A program made the translations under genes and the position numbers. This document shows positions 33,220-42,842 of a DNA stretch of 64,000 nt, piece by piece. Origin of the DNA: Pleomorphochaeta sp. (GTDB lineage: Bacteria > Spirochaetota > Spirochaetia > Sphaerochaetales > Sphaerochaetaceae); NCBI GenBank assembly GCA_028532815.1, contig JAQQAS010000064.1:1-64000 (forward strand), given 5' to 3'. The first letter of the stretch is position 1. Every line of letters starts with the position of its first letter. The notes under the pieces were generated by a model that did no database searches, had not been told where the DNA came from, and saw only the letters and a list, made by a program, of their open reading frames with translations.

Positions 33220-33248
33220 TTTTTTTTTATTATTTATAGAGGTTGAAG

Positions 33249-34874
33249 ATGGCAGAGGAAATGATGGTTTTAATGTTGCAATTAGGTATTATCTTGATTG
33301 CAACAAAATTTGTGGGGTATGTGTTTGCTCATTATCTAAAACAGCCAAAAGTTTTAGGTGAACTATGTGCAGGTATGGTTATTGGACCTTATTTACTTGG
33401 AAGTATTGCTATTGGTTCCTTAGGGCCCCTTTTCCCCTTACCTTTAAATTCCACAGTTCCTGTATCTCCTGAATTATATGGTATATCGACTTTAGGGTCT
33501 ATTTTTTTGCTATTTGATTCAGGTTTAGAAACAGATCTTCCAACCTTTATTAAATTTAGTGGAAAAGCTTCTGTTGTAGGTTTAGGTGGAGTTATAATTT
33601 CTTTCCTATTTGGAGCTGGGGCAACAGTTCTTTTATTACCTAATGTTAATTCATTAATGGATCCTGCAGCTTTATTTTTAGGAACAGTTTGTACAGCAAC
33701 ATCAATTGGTATAACCGCTAGAATTTTAGGTGAAACTAAAAAAATAGCAACACCGGAAGGTGTTACTATTATGGCAGCAGCGGTATTAGATGATGTAATT
33801 TCAATTGTTTTATTATCTGTTGTAGTTGGTATTTCATCAGTCCAAATTGCAGGTAGTTCAATCCATTGGGGTGTTATAGTAGCTGTAGCATTTAAGGCTA
33901 TTGGTTTCTGGTTAGCTTGTACAGTTATTGGTGTAATTTTAGCTCCTAAATTTACGAAAGGAATGAAAGTTTTTAAATCTCTTCCTTTAATAAGTGAAGT
34001 AGCTTTTGGGATTGCAATGTTATTAGCCGGTTTTTCTGAGATGGCAGGGCTTGCAATGATAATTGGAGCTTACATTGCTGGATTGGCGTTAAGTCAAACA
34101 GATGTAGCTCATAGTATTAGTGAAAGAATGAAATCTGTAAGTGAATTCTTTGTTCCTGTGTTTTTTGCAGTCATGGGTATGATGGTAAACTTCTCAGCTT
34201 TGAGAAGTGTTCTAGGTTTTGCACTACTATTTTCTTTGATTGCTTTTGCAGGAAAATTAATTGGTTGTGGAGCTCCAGCTCTTCTTGTTGGTTTCAATTT
34301 AAAAGGTGCTTATAGAATTGGTTGTGGTATGTTACCAAGAGGGGAAGTTACCTTAATTGTTGCAGGTATTGGCTTAGCATCTGGTGCAATCTCTCATGAT
34401 CTGTTTGGTGTAGCCGTAATGACAATGTTAGTAGCTTCTGTAACAGCACCCCCTATGTTAGTTGGAGCTTTTAAAGGTGGTAGTGGGTATAAGAAGAAAT
34501 TAAATTTGGAAGATAATAGTGATACCATTACAATTTCTTTAGATTTCCCATCTAAAAGAGCTGCCAAATTTATTTCTGATACAGTCTTAGAAGGTTTCAT
34601 TGCTGAGGGATTTTTTGTTTCTAGTATTGAGAGTTCACATACTGTATATCAAATTAGAAAAGAATCTACCATTATTATGTTAGACATAATGCGAATAGAA
34701 GATAATCAAGCGAGTGTAAAATTAACTTGTCAAAAGGATGATGAAGCTTTTGTAAGATTGATGTTATTAGATTCAATCGCTGATTTCCAAGCTTTTGCTA
34801 GTACATTAACTTCAATGCAAGATCCCGAAATGATGAGTGCTCAATTATTAATGAGTATGTTTAATGAAGATTAG
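33249..34874 (+). CDS. Cation:proton antiporter (CPA2/Kef type)
   Basis: A 541-residue protein with about 12 membrane helices over residues 1-400. The family core VLDDVISIVLLSVVVG contains the conserved DD ion site. A soluble C-terminal part of about 120 residues resembles neither RCK nor TrkA-N. Start ATG 33249 has GAGG seven bases upstream and is preferred over TTG 33243. The partner EIIA gene upstream suggests control of its activity by phosphoryl state. Confidence 0.85.
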   Translation: MAEEMMVLMLQLGIILIATKFVGYVFAHYLKQPKVLGELCAGMVIGPYLLGSIAIGSLGPLFPLPLNSTVPVSPELYGISTLGSIFLLFDSGLETDLPTFIKFSGKASVVGLGGVIISFLFGAGATVLLLPNVNSLMDPAALFLGTVCTATSIGITARILGETKKIATPEGVTIMAAAVLDDVISIVLLSVVVGISSVQIAGSSIHWGVIVAVAFKAIGFWLACTVIGVILAPKFTKGMKVFKSLPLISEVAFGIAMLLAGFSEMAGLAMIIGAYIAGLALSQTDVAHSISERMKSVSEFFVPVFFAVMGMMVNFSALRSVLGFALLFSLIAFAGKLIGCGAPALLVGFNLKGAYRIGCGMLPRGEVTLIVAGIGLASGAISHDLFGVAVMTMLVASVTAPPMLVGAFKGGSGYKKKLNLEDNSDTITISLDFPSKRAAKFISDTVLEGFIAEGFFVSSIESSHTVYQIRKESTIIMLDIMRIEDNQASVKLTCQKDDEAFVRLMLLDSIADFQAFASTLTSMQDPEMMSAQLLMSMFNED

Positions 34875-34880
34875 AAAATT

Positions 34881-34902
34881 CCTCTTAGCTTAAACTAAGA
34901 GG
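34881..34902. terminator. Hairpin between convergent genes
   Basis: CCTCTTAG (34881-34888) pairs with CTAAGAGG (34895-34902) across a 6-nt loop. Flanking T or A runs are weak. Confidence 0.55.
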
Positions 34903-34910
34903 ATAATTAT

Positions 34911-36965
34911 TTAATCATGTATTTGACAGATTTTAATACATTTCTCGTTTTCTCCAGTTAGGATTAAGGTTTGTTTATCTGCTGATAATACACCTTGATC
35001 TGGAGTAAAGTCTGTTAAACTTTCCTTTCCGATATAGATTAAATCATAATCTGAAGAATCTACATCAAAAGCAAGTAAAGCATTTGGTTGGGTAGAAAGA
35101 GCATAAATCTTTTCTAAAGTTGCTTTGTTATTTAATTCATCATAACCCATGTAATAAATAAAATTAGAAATTTCACCAAATTGGGGGAGCCCCTCTGTAC
35201 TATTTAAATATACTTTTGTTTCTTTTAAGGAATCAGGATATTTAGTGTTTTCAAAATCAAGTTCTCCTACTATTATCCTATTATTTGCTCCAGCAATAAA
35301 GGTTTTCCAATTTAGGGCACCTGCTACTAAAATTTCATTTGGACTATAGCTTAAAGGGGCTGTTGCTCTTAGTAGATAGTTACTATATCCAGGAACATTA
35401 TATGCAAATGATACAAATCCAGTATCGCTTGCAAAAGCTATTGAATCAAGATTTGGACTTATTAGTCCTTTAGAACAATGATAAGAAATATCATCTGGAT
35501 CTTTTACCATATTTACAGCATAAAATTTACTATCTAGTTTTGGATCGATTTTATACTCTCTATAAGAATCTCCTAAATGATCAAATACTAAGAAATCTTT
35601 TGGTCTAATAAAAATTTGTCCAAAATTTTTAGCATATTTGTGATATGTATTATCACTAAAATATTTAGTTAAACTATTATATGAATAATCATATATAGTG
35701 ATGGTATTTGTGCTTTGTTCAGATATAAAAACTCTATTTCTTGTCGTATCAACTTGAATGTCATTAACGCTAGCTAATGGCATTTCGTATGAATTGTTAT
35801 ATGTTTTTACGACTTCGATAGCATTATTTATCAATCTACAAATTTGAAGAGTATGAGTTTCACCACAATAAGATATGATTTTATTATCAGGAAGAAATCT
35901 CACTATCATATTTGCCCCAACATAAAATCCATTTTCGCCATTATTTATTGAAGCGATTACTTTTGGAAGATAAGCTGGAGCATTCACTTTAACTTCAAAT
36001 TCTTTAAAAGCGGAGCTTGTACTTCCTATATCTCCATTTTCAACAATTACATCTAGTCTATGAAATCCTATTTTTGGTTTTAAACTGCAATCAGTTCCGC
36101 TACCAATTAATCCTCCATCTAAATACCACTCAATTGAGAAATCAGTTAATGGTAAATTATTTTCTTCTTTTAAGGTCGGATAAATTTCTTGATTGTATGA
36201 TACTATATTAGGCACATCTTCAATATGGCAAGTTATAGGGACCCCGGCTTGGTTATTAATTACGATTGGTAGAGTAGAATTATTACTATCATTATTTTCA
36301 TTAATATTAAAATGTATAGTGCCTTCACTTGTCTTATTCATTACAACTCTAATAGCTTCAATGCATCCAGCTAATAATACATCTCCTTCATATAATTTTG
36401 CATTTAGAGTATATGAGTCTGCTCTAGCTACTGTTTCAAAAGTTGCAATACCTTGTGTATAGTCAATTGTAGTAGGTTTTACATTAATTTTACTATTGCT
36501 TTTACTAACTAATTCTAATTCGAGTTTTGGGTTATTAGTTAATTCTGCATCCCAAATAAATTCAATATTAATATTTCCATTTCCTACTAATTTGTTTAAA
36601 TCTATAACTGCAGAAGTTGGATTTTTATCTATTGTTACAGTTTTAGAACCACTAACTAGTAATAACCCATCTATATTTTTTCCAACTGCAAACAAATCCC
36701 AAGTACCTTGCGATAGTCCTTTAATAGTAGTTTTGTTGTCTTTGATATTTACAGTAAAGCTATCCCCATCTAGTGGTCCTGTTCCAGTTATAGTATATTG
36801 TGTAACTTCTAAAGGAATATCTTCAGGAAGTATCGATTTATCCTTCTTTGTTATTTCTTGATTTAAATTAATTATCAGAGATGAAGTAGTTTGTTTATCT
36901 TCACAACTAATAAAAAGTAAACTAAAAAATAGCATTAATACAAATAAAGTTTTAATTTTTTTCAT
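34911..36965 (-). CDS. Large lipoprotein with Ig-like and beta-propeller-like parts, unknown
   Basis: A 684-residue lipoprotein (lipobox LLFISC, Cys 21). Residues 25-330 look like consecutive beta-sandwich domains, one with the FSIEWYLDGGLIGSG pattern of Ig-like/PKD modules. From about 340, repeats of the type NDIQVDTTRNRVFISEQS suggest a beta-propeller. This build (lipid anchor, sandwich stalk, propeller head) suggests a surface binding protein. GGAGGA lies before ATG. A single-gene unit; ligand unknown. Confidence 0.7.
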   Translation of the reverse strand: MKKIKTLFVLMLFFSLLFISCEDKQTTSSLIINLNQEITKKDKSILPEDIPLEVTQYTITGTGPLDGDSFTVNIKDNKTTIKGLSQGTWDLFAVGKNIDGLLLVSGSKTVTIDKNPTSAVIDLNKLVGNGNINIEFIWDAELTNNPKLELELVSKSNSKINVKPTTIDYTQGIATFETVARADSYTLNAKLYEGDVLLAGCIEAIRVVMNKTSEGTIHFNINENNDSNNSTLPIVINNQAGVPITCHIEDVPNIVSYNQEIYPTLKEENNLPLTDFSIEWYLDGGLIGSGTDCSLKPKIGFHRLDVIVENGDIGSTSSAFKEFEVKVNAPAYLPKVIASINNGENGFYVGANMIVRFLPDNKIISYCGETHTLQICRLINNAIEVVKTYNNSYEMPLASVNDIQVDTTRNRVFISEQSTNTITIYDYSYNSLTKYFSDNTYHKYAKNFGQIFIRPKDFLVFDHLGDSYREYKIDPKLDSKFYAVNMVKDPDDISYHCSKGLISPNLDSIAFASDTGFVSFAYNVPGYSNYLLRATAPLSYSPNEILVAGALNWKTFIAGANNRIIVGELDFENTKYPDSLKETKVYLNSTEGLPQFGEISNFIYYMGYDELNNKATLEKIYALSTQPNALLAFDVDSSDYDLIYIGKESLTDFTPDQGVLSADKQTLILTGENEKCIKICQIHD

Positions 36966-37085
36966 ATCATCCTCCTAAATTGCTATATTGAAAAGTCACT
37001 ATTTTTGCATTAATTTTTAGAATTTTAATTTTAGTATTGCCAAAGTGAATAAACTTAAATATCTTGTAAATAAGGGGTATTTGCT

Positions 37086-37565
37086 TTGAAATATATTTAT
37101 AGATTGTTGATTATTGCTATATTTTTTGTACTTGTTTTTATTCCAAGAACTGTAATCGGTGTATTGAATTATTGGCTATTATTTCTAGCTTTATTTATTG
37201 TAGTTTTTCTTTATCTATATAACGAATATTATGTTAGTAAAAAAGCTGTAAATTCAGTTTTGAAAGCTACTCCAGAATTTTCAATAATCTGTGAAAAGAT
37301 TCCCTTTGAAACTGAAAAAGATTTTACTAGAGGTAGATTAGTTGTATTTAATTCAATGGTATTATTGTATAAAAAAGAAAAAGGAAAATGTGTCCTTGCC
37401 TGGTCGAAAGCAATAAATGAAATAGATTCTATTGAATTTTCAAAAGTATCAACTAAGAAAAAAGGATTCTCTCTTATAAGTAAAAATGAGATTTTTGAAT
37501 TTGCTACCTATTTTTTCAAGGTTGATCAAGATGCATTTATAAAAGCCCTAGACTTTGAAATATAA
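37086..37565 (+). CDS. Small membrane protein, unknown
   Basis: A 159-residue protein with two adjacent hydrophobic helices near the N-terminus (about 5-22 and 25-45), then a soluble part of about 110 residues with a PH-like beta pattern. The start is TTG with AGGGG nine bases before. No family is recognised; the layout recalls small bacterial PH-domain membrane proteins. Confidence 0.6.
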   Translation: MKYIYRLLIIAIFFVLVFIPRTVIGVLNYWLLFLALFIVVFLYLYNEYYVSKKAVNSVLKATPEFSIICEKIPFETEKDFTRGRLVVFNSMVLLYKKEKGKCVLAWSKAINEIDSIEFSKVSTKKKGFSLISKNEIFEFATYFFKVDQDAFIKALDFEI

Positions 37566-37647
37566 GAAATAAGTAAAATTACTTAAGTATACTAAGCTAT
37601 TCTCAAATTATTATTCCTCTCTTAATTTAAAAACTGAGGAGTGCAAT

Positions 37648-38184
37648 ATGAAGAGAGTAGTTTTTTTATGCCTTATAATTTTAATACACTTTAATCTTTT
37701 TGCAAGTGATGATAAATCTTCATTAGATTTATCCTTAGATTTAGCTTATATAGATCCGTTCATCGACGATATTTTGTATAACGAATTGACTCTTAATTTA
37801 GATATTGAAGAAGACTTTTCTCTTAGAATTCCTGTGAATTTTGTAATCCCCTTAGATGGTAATACTGATGTAAAAGGTATTGGAGGGTCTATAGATGTTC
37901 TATATAGACCATTGTTTAATGGAGTTTTTGTTTCTTTTTCATTAGTTAAAATTGAATATTTATTCGGTGTTGATGCACCTTTAGAAAACCTTCAATACCT
38001 AAGCAAGTTATCTTTTGGATTCACCTATGATATAGCTGAATCCTTATATATTGAACCATCGGTATCTTTCTTCAATTTAAATGGGATTTATGAAGAAAGT
38101 TTGGACATTTTAAAAGATAGTTTTAATAGTTTCCCTTCACTTAGAGCTTCTCTATGTATTGGTTATAAAATTATAGATTTTTAA
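37648..38184 (+). CDS. Putative outer-membrane protein, unknown
   Basis: A 178-residue protein with a signal peptide ending LFAS (about 20), then amphipathic beta strands, ending in a terminal Phe (KIIDF). It is small for a barrel, perhaps eight strands. GAGGAG lies before ATG. No family is recognised. It begins a run of envelope genes. Confidence 0.65.
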   Translation: MKRVVFLCLIILIHFNLFASDDKSSLDLSLDLAYIDPFIDDILYNELTLNLDIEEDFSLRIPVNFVIPLDGNTDVKGIGGSIDVLYRPLFNGVFVSFSLVKIEYLFGVDAPLENLQYLSKLSFGFTYDIAESLYIEPSVSFFNLNGIYEESLDILKDSFNSFPSLRASLCIGYKIIDF

Positions 38185-38241
38185 TTTTGTGATAAAAAAA
38201 TATTAAATAAGGAGGAAGGTAGTTAATCTATCAAAAAGAGT

Positions 38242-39093
38242 ATGAAGAAAACAGTTAATTATTTAGTAAATTTATTTATTGTCCCTGTTTTAATTTTTAT
38301 GATGAGTGGTTGTTCAATGGCATTGGATAAATCCTTAACAAAAAAAGTAAGTGATGAGGAGCTAATTTCATCTGTGTCTAAAATAGTAGATGAACAGTTA
38401 GAAGTTGTTTCGCCTTATTTTGAGGAAAATAATAAAGGGGTAGAAGTTGATGAGCTAACAGGAGAGAAAGTAGTCCAAGGTGCTTTAACTGAAGATTTAG
38501 GTAAAGAATATTTAAGATTTAATTATACTGTAGCAATTGAAAATGATGAGAGCCTTGAAGATATCGCATATCAAGCAAAGTCCTTAATACCTGAGAGCGA
38601 AGCTTATCGTATTGATGAAAAACTTAATGAAACTAGAGATTTTATGGATAGAGAAATCTCCAAAATGAGTAAATCAATACCACCAAGTCAGCAAATAGCT
38701 TTCCAAAAAGATCTTAGAGCTTTGGTTACTAGAAGTTTTGTTTTATTTACAGCTGGCATTGTTTATATTTTTATGCCTAAAACGATGTTCTGGGGAAAGG
38801 TTTCCGCAGCTGCAGCAATAAGTGTTGCAACAGGGGTATTATCTTGTACAGTCATGAGCTTATATCAATATTATAAATATGGAGGAGATGCTCAAGAATC
38901 TTTTGCACAATGGGTAAATGAAATTTCAACAGAGCCTCAAGTATCTTTTGCACTAGCTAATAGTATGATTGCTGTAGGAAAAACTATGAATAGATCTCCA
39001 GTGGTAACAGGTATTATGATTTGTGTTTTCTCAATGTATCAAGTAATTGATATGGTAAAACCAATGTTAAAAAAATATAGTTTTGCAAGTTGA
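38242..39093 (+). CDS. Lipoprotein of unknown function
   Basis: A 283-residue protein with a lipobox (MMSGC, Cys 24) and a charged helical region to about 160. Two hydrophobic segments follow (about 165-182 and 185-210), then a C-terminal helix. A lipoprotein with internal membrane segments is odd. The strong GGAGGAAGG (38211-38219) lies 23 bases before ATG 38242, too far for normal use, and a stop at 38224 blocks extension; an ATC at 38230 sits at proper spacing. No family is recognised. Confidence 0.6.
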   Translation: MKKTVNYLVNLFIVPVLIFMMSGCSMALDKSLTKKVSDEELISSVSKIVDEQLEVVSPYFEENNKGVEVDELTGEKVVQGALTEDLGKEYLRFNYTVAIENDESLEDIAYQAKSLIPESEAYRIDEKLNETRDFMDREISKMSKSIPPSQQIAFQKDLRALVTRSFVLFTAGIVYIFMPKTMFWGKVSAAAAISVATGVLSCTVMSLYQYYKYGGDAQESFAQWVNEISTEPQVSFALANSMIAVGKTMNRSPVVTGIMICVFSMYQVIDMVKPMLKKYSFAS

Positions 39094-39184
39094 TTTTTAA
39101 AAAGGCTATAAAATTGTTTGACATAATTGTTTTCTATATTACTTTGTGTAATAATAAAAAAGAAATGTAATTATAGGAGTCAAT

Positions 39185-40429
39185 ATGTTTGAAAATATTA
39201 AAGACGATTTGAAAACAAAATTTTTAAAATATACTGTTGTTGATACAATGAGTGATGAGAAGTTAGCTGAAACTCAACATCCTTCAAGCAAAAATCAATT
39301 AGATTTAATTTACCTTCTTAAAAAAGATTTAGAAGAATTAAAGATTGAAGATATAAGTGTTGGAAAAGAAGGTGTTCTTGTTGCTCATATTCCAGCAACA
39401 GTTGAAAATGCTCCATGTATAGGCTTAATGGCTCATGTTGATACAGCTGATGATGTTGAAGGTAATGGGGTAAAACCTCAAGTCGTTGAGAAATATGATG
39501 GTGGTGATATTATATTAGGAGAAAGTGGAAGAGTAATTAAGAGAAGTGAAAATCTTGAGTTAGAAAATTACATTGGATCTACTATCTTTACATCTGATGG
39601 AACAACCCTTTTAGGCGCTGATGATAAAGCAGGTGTTTGTGAGATAATGGCTATTGCTAAGTTATTGGTTGAAAATCCCGATATTAAGCATGGTGAAGTT
39701 GAAATTATATTTACTTGTGATGAAGAAACAGGTTGTGGTATGGATGCTTTCCCATATGAAAGAATCCATTGTGATTATTGCTATACCATAGATGGTGGAA
39801 CTAGATATGAGATTGAAAGTGAATGTTTTAATGCAAGTAAAGTAACTATTGATTTTAAAGGTGTTTCCTACCATTTAGGAGCAGCTAGAGGTAAAATGGT
39901 TAATGCTTTAACAATGGCTACAACTCTTGTTAATAGTTTACCACAAGCAGAAAGCCCAGAAGCTACTGATAATAGATATGGTTATTACTGTCCTCTTGAA
40001 TTAAATGCTACAAATGATGAGGCTCATTTAGTTGTATATTTAAGAGATTTTGAGTTAAGTGAAATAGAAAGAAGGGAAAACGTATTAAAGTCTTTATGTA
40101 AAATGGTAGAACAACTCTATCCAGGTGGAAAAACTGATATAAAAATTAAACGTCAATATTTCAATATGAAAGAAATTTCAAACACTAATCCTAAGGTATT
40201 AGATAGTATCTATGAAGCAGGTCGTAGACTTAATCAACCACTATTTGAATCTCCAATTAGAGGAGGAACAGATGGTGCTAGAATGGCAAATGAAAAAGGA
40301 ATTCCATGTCCTAATATCTACACTGGTGGCCATAACTATCACTCTTACTATGAATGGTGTTCTTTAGATGCAATGCAAGATGCTGTTAAATTAATATTAG
40401 AGATACTTAAGATTGGAGCAGAAAATTAG
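39185..40429 (+). CDS. pepT: Peptidase T (tripeptide aminopeptidase)
   Basis: A 414-residue M20 zinc aminopeptidase that releases the N-terminal residue of tripeptides. Metal and catalytic motifs are MAHVDTADD, LGADDKAGVCEI and CDEETGCGMD, with GGTDGARM and NIYTGGHNYHS near the C-terminus. TAGGAG lies before ATG. Its stop directly abuts the next gene. Confidence 0.95.
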   Translation: MFENIKDDLKTKFLKYTVVDTMSDEKLAETQHPSSKNQLDLIYLLKKDLEELKIEDISVGKEGVLVAHIPATVENAPCIGLMAHVDTADDVEGNGVKPQVVEKYDGGDIILGESGRVIKRSENLELENYIGSTIFTSDGTTLLGADDKAGVCEIMAIAKLLVENPDIKHGEVEIIFTCDEETGCGMDAFPYERIHCDYCYTIDGGTRYEIESECFNASKVTIDFKGVSYHLGAARGKMVNALTMATTLVNSLPQAESPEATDNRYGYYCPLELNATNDEAHLVVYLRDFELSEIERRENVLKSLCKMVEQLYPGGKTDIKIKRQYFNMKEISNTNPKVLDSIYEAGRRLNQPLFESPIRGGTDGARMANEKGIPCPNIYTGGHNYHSYYEWCSLDAMQDAVKLILEILKIGAEN

Positions 40430-41446
40430 ATGAAAAAAAAGGCATTTTTTTATATTTTCTTGTTTTTGTGTAACTTCAATATTTATGCAACAAATTATAA
40501 TATTGATAATTCAAATTATAAAAGAAATGAGTTCTCACAAAAAGTTGAAAATATATTATCTACTGCCTTAGATTCTACCTTAGTAGCATATACTAAGGTA
40601 GATGACTCTTTATTATATAATTTAAAAATTAATATTGATAATCTTGAATATGAAGAGTCTCTATTTACCTTACATTGTAAAGTTAGCTTAAATGAAAAGC
40701 AATTGCCCATCGATATTGAGTTTTATGAAGAAAATGAAGAAGTGCTTTTCCAAAAGCTTTCAAAACTTTTATATAATACCTTTAAATATGATTTATCAAT
40801 TTTATTTGAAAGAGAGAGTGATTATTATCTTTCATATAATGAGGGAGTAAAGTCTTTTGAAAATATAAATGATAAATTTAATGTTGGGGATTATATATAT
40901 CTACAAGATTTCAATGGTGATAAATCCTTAGCAATTATAGATGCAATTTATGATAATCAAGCAACTATTAATTATTTATATAATTCATCACCTTTAGTTA
41001 ATTTAGATATTTCAAAAGGTCCATCTAATCAATTTGGATTAAATATTTCCTATGATTATGATGAAGAGTTATTTGCAATAACAGGAGAGTATTTTTATCT
41101 TAAATCTTTAGTGTTTCCTTTTAATACTACTTATTTGGGGCTCTCTTCTTCTTATTTTTATAACTTAGATTACTCAGTAAATTCAATTTCAATTGATTCT
41201 AACATTTTAATAGAATTACCTTTATCTATTTTATTTAGCAAAGTTCCGGTTTTAAATAGTGCCAGTATATATTCTAAGGTAAAGCTTGGTGCAATGGTAT
41301 TAGATGAAGTTGCTCTTCATAGTGCTTACGAAATTGGATATAAACAATATTTATCACCAAAATGGAAAGTAGCTTTAGCATATAAAATGGATTCAAATTA
41401 TGACAGTTATAAGAACGTTTTAATTTCTTTTGAGTATATGTTCTAA
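40430..41446 (+). CDS. Exported protein, probable outer-membrane type, unknown
   Basis: A 338-residue protein with a signal peptide ending IYAT (about 21), a mixed N-terminal half and a C-terminal half rich in aromatic beta strands ending SFEYMF. The terminal Phe fits outer-membrane insertion. It starts on the base after the pepT stop, so it is translated from the same mRNA. No family is recognised. Confidence 0.65.
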   Translation: MKKKAFFYIFLFLCNFNIYATNYNIDNSNYKRNEFSQKVENILSTALDSTLVAYTKVDDSLLYNLKINIDNLEYEESLFTLHCKVSLNEKQLPIDIEFYEENEEVLFQKLSKLLYNTFKYDLSILFERESDYYLSYNEGVKSFENINDKFNVGDYIYLQDFNGDKSLAIIDAIYDNQATINYLYNSSPLVNLDISKGPSNQFGLNISYDYDEELFAITGEYFYLKSLVFPFNTTYLGLSSSYFYNLDYSVNSISIDSNILIELPLSILFSKVPVLNSASIYSKVKLGAMVLDEVALHSAYEIGYKQYLSPKWKVALAYKMDSNYDSYKNVLISFEYMF

Positions 41447-41496
41447 TCTTGCTATTAGTTTAAATAATGATAAAATAAGAATATTAGGAAATAAAA

Positions 41497-42837
41497 ATGA
41501 AAAGATACGTAATATTAATATTTACTTGCCTAATCTTATTGTCGGCATGTACCTCAAGTAGAAATCAACTATTTTTAGAGACTGTTCCCTCTTGGGTTTC
41601 TGAGAAAATTGATAATGAAATAGAGGGAAATAGTATTAATTATTATAGAATTCAAGGAAATGGTTTTTCTATAGAATCAGCAACAAGAAATGCTGTTTGT
41701 GTTTTTTATGAGTCGTTAAATCCCTCTTTATATCTTATAAATAAAGAAGAATTTGTTTCACAGTTAACTCAAAAATATAGTTATCCTCCTTTGGAGATGG
41801 AGATAGTTAAAAAATATATAAAGCAATATGAAGATAAATCATATAATATAATTTATTTAATTAGTGCAAATAAATTAAAAATTGAAGAATCAAAAATAAA
41901 AAAAATAGAAAAAGATTTAGAAATTTCCACTAAATTAGATAGTTTTGAAAGTGAAAGTAATCTTTTTTATAGAGAAAATAAAGATTTTGATTCAATTAAA
42001 GTTAATATAAATGCTTATATATATGCAAAAGATAATGGTTTTGATGATAAAGCATCAGATTATCTAGATACAATAATATCTTTGATTTCCTATTTAAATA
42101 TTAGAGTTTATGCTAGAAACAATGCAAATAGTTTAGAAATTCGAGTAAATAGAGAACAAGCTTTTTTAAATCCTTTGGTACAAAACGCAAAACTATTAGT
42201 ACAATATAATACAAAAGATTTAGATTTTAATAATTATTTACGTAATGAAGAGTTATATCCCAAAGATAATAGATTTGTTTTTTACTTAGATAATAAAAAT
42301 ATAAATTTAAAAGGGTTACTAAAATTTAAAATTGATTTGGAAGAGGAGCTTGATTTATTAATTAGTAAAGGATATCAAGAAGCCGCTAATCAAATAGATT
42401 TCGCAATTAATGAAAGAGTTTTTTCCTATAAAGCTATATCAGAGTTTTCAGATAAAGAAATACTTTTAACAACGGTAGAAAATGATATTAGACAAGTTAG
42501 AAAAGAAAGTGTAACCACAGACTTTTTTGTTTCAAAATTAGAAGAATTAGGGGCTAGTGTCATAGTAGATGAAGATATTGATATCGATAATATAGATCAA
42601 TTTAAATCTAGAGCAGACTATCTATTTATTTTTAGAGCAGAGACCGTGGAGCAAGATATTGGTTTAAAAGCTCATGTTCTCTCTCATGGTAGTTTAGTAA
42701 TCTATGATTTATCCAATTTGGCTTTAGTTTATGATAGTGAGTTAATTGATAGTATAGCTATAAAATCAACAACAGAAGAAAGTGAAGATGAAGCTTTTTT
42801 AAAGATTGCAAAGAAAACTTATCATAACTATTTTTAA
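41497..42837 (+). CDS. Lipoprotein, LPP20/CsgG-like parts possible
   Basis: A 446-residue lipoprotein (lipobox LLSAC, Cys 18). Residues 28-75 contain PSWV and a GNGFSIESATRNAV pattern that recalls LPP20-type lipoproteins. The last 120 residues (DFFVSKLEELGASVI and following) recall the nucleotide-free alpha/beta fold of CsgG or penicillin-binding activator LpoB. Both resemblances are loose. It ends 5 bases before a convergent gene. Confidence 0.6.
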   Translation: MKRYVILIFTCLILLSACTSSRNQLFLETVPSWVSEKIDNEIEGNSINYYRIQGNGFSIESATRNAVCVFYESLNPSLYLINKEEFVSQLTQKYSYPPLEMEIVKKYIKQYEDKSYNIIYLISANKLKIEESKIKKIEKDLEISTKLDSFESESNLFYRENKDFDSIKVNINAYIYAKDNGFDDKASDYLDTIISLISYLNIRVYARNNANSLEIRVNREQAFLNPLVQNAKLLVQYNTKDLDFNNYLRNEELYPKDNRFVFYLDNKNINLKGLLKFKIDLEEELDLLISKGYQEAANQIDFAINERVFSYKAISEFSDKEILLTTVENDIRQVRKESVTTDFFVSKLEELGASVIVDEDIDIDNIDQFKSRADYLFIFRAETVEQDIGLKAHVLSHGSLVIYDLSNLALVYDSELIDSIAIKSTTEESEDEAFLKIAKKTYHNYF

Positions 42838-42842
42838 AAAAA

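Noticed and set aside
36017-36861. Three plus-strand ORFs opposite the large lipoprotein gene
   Set aside because: All are antisense to a gene with a clear lipoprotein signal and show no ribosome sites or motifs.
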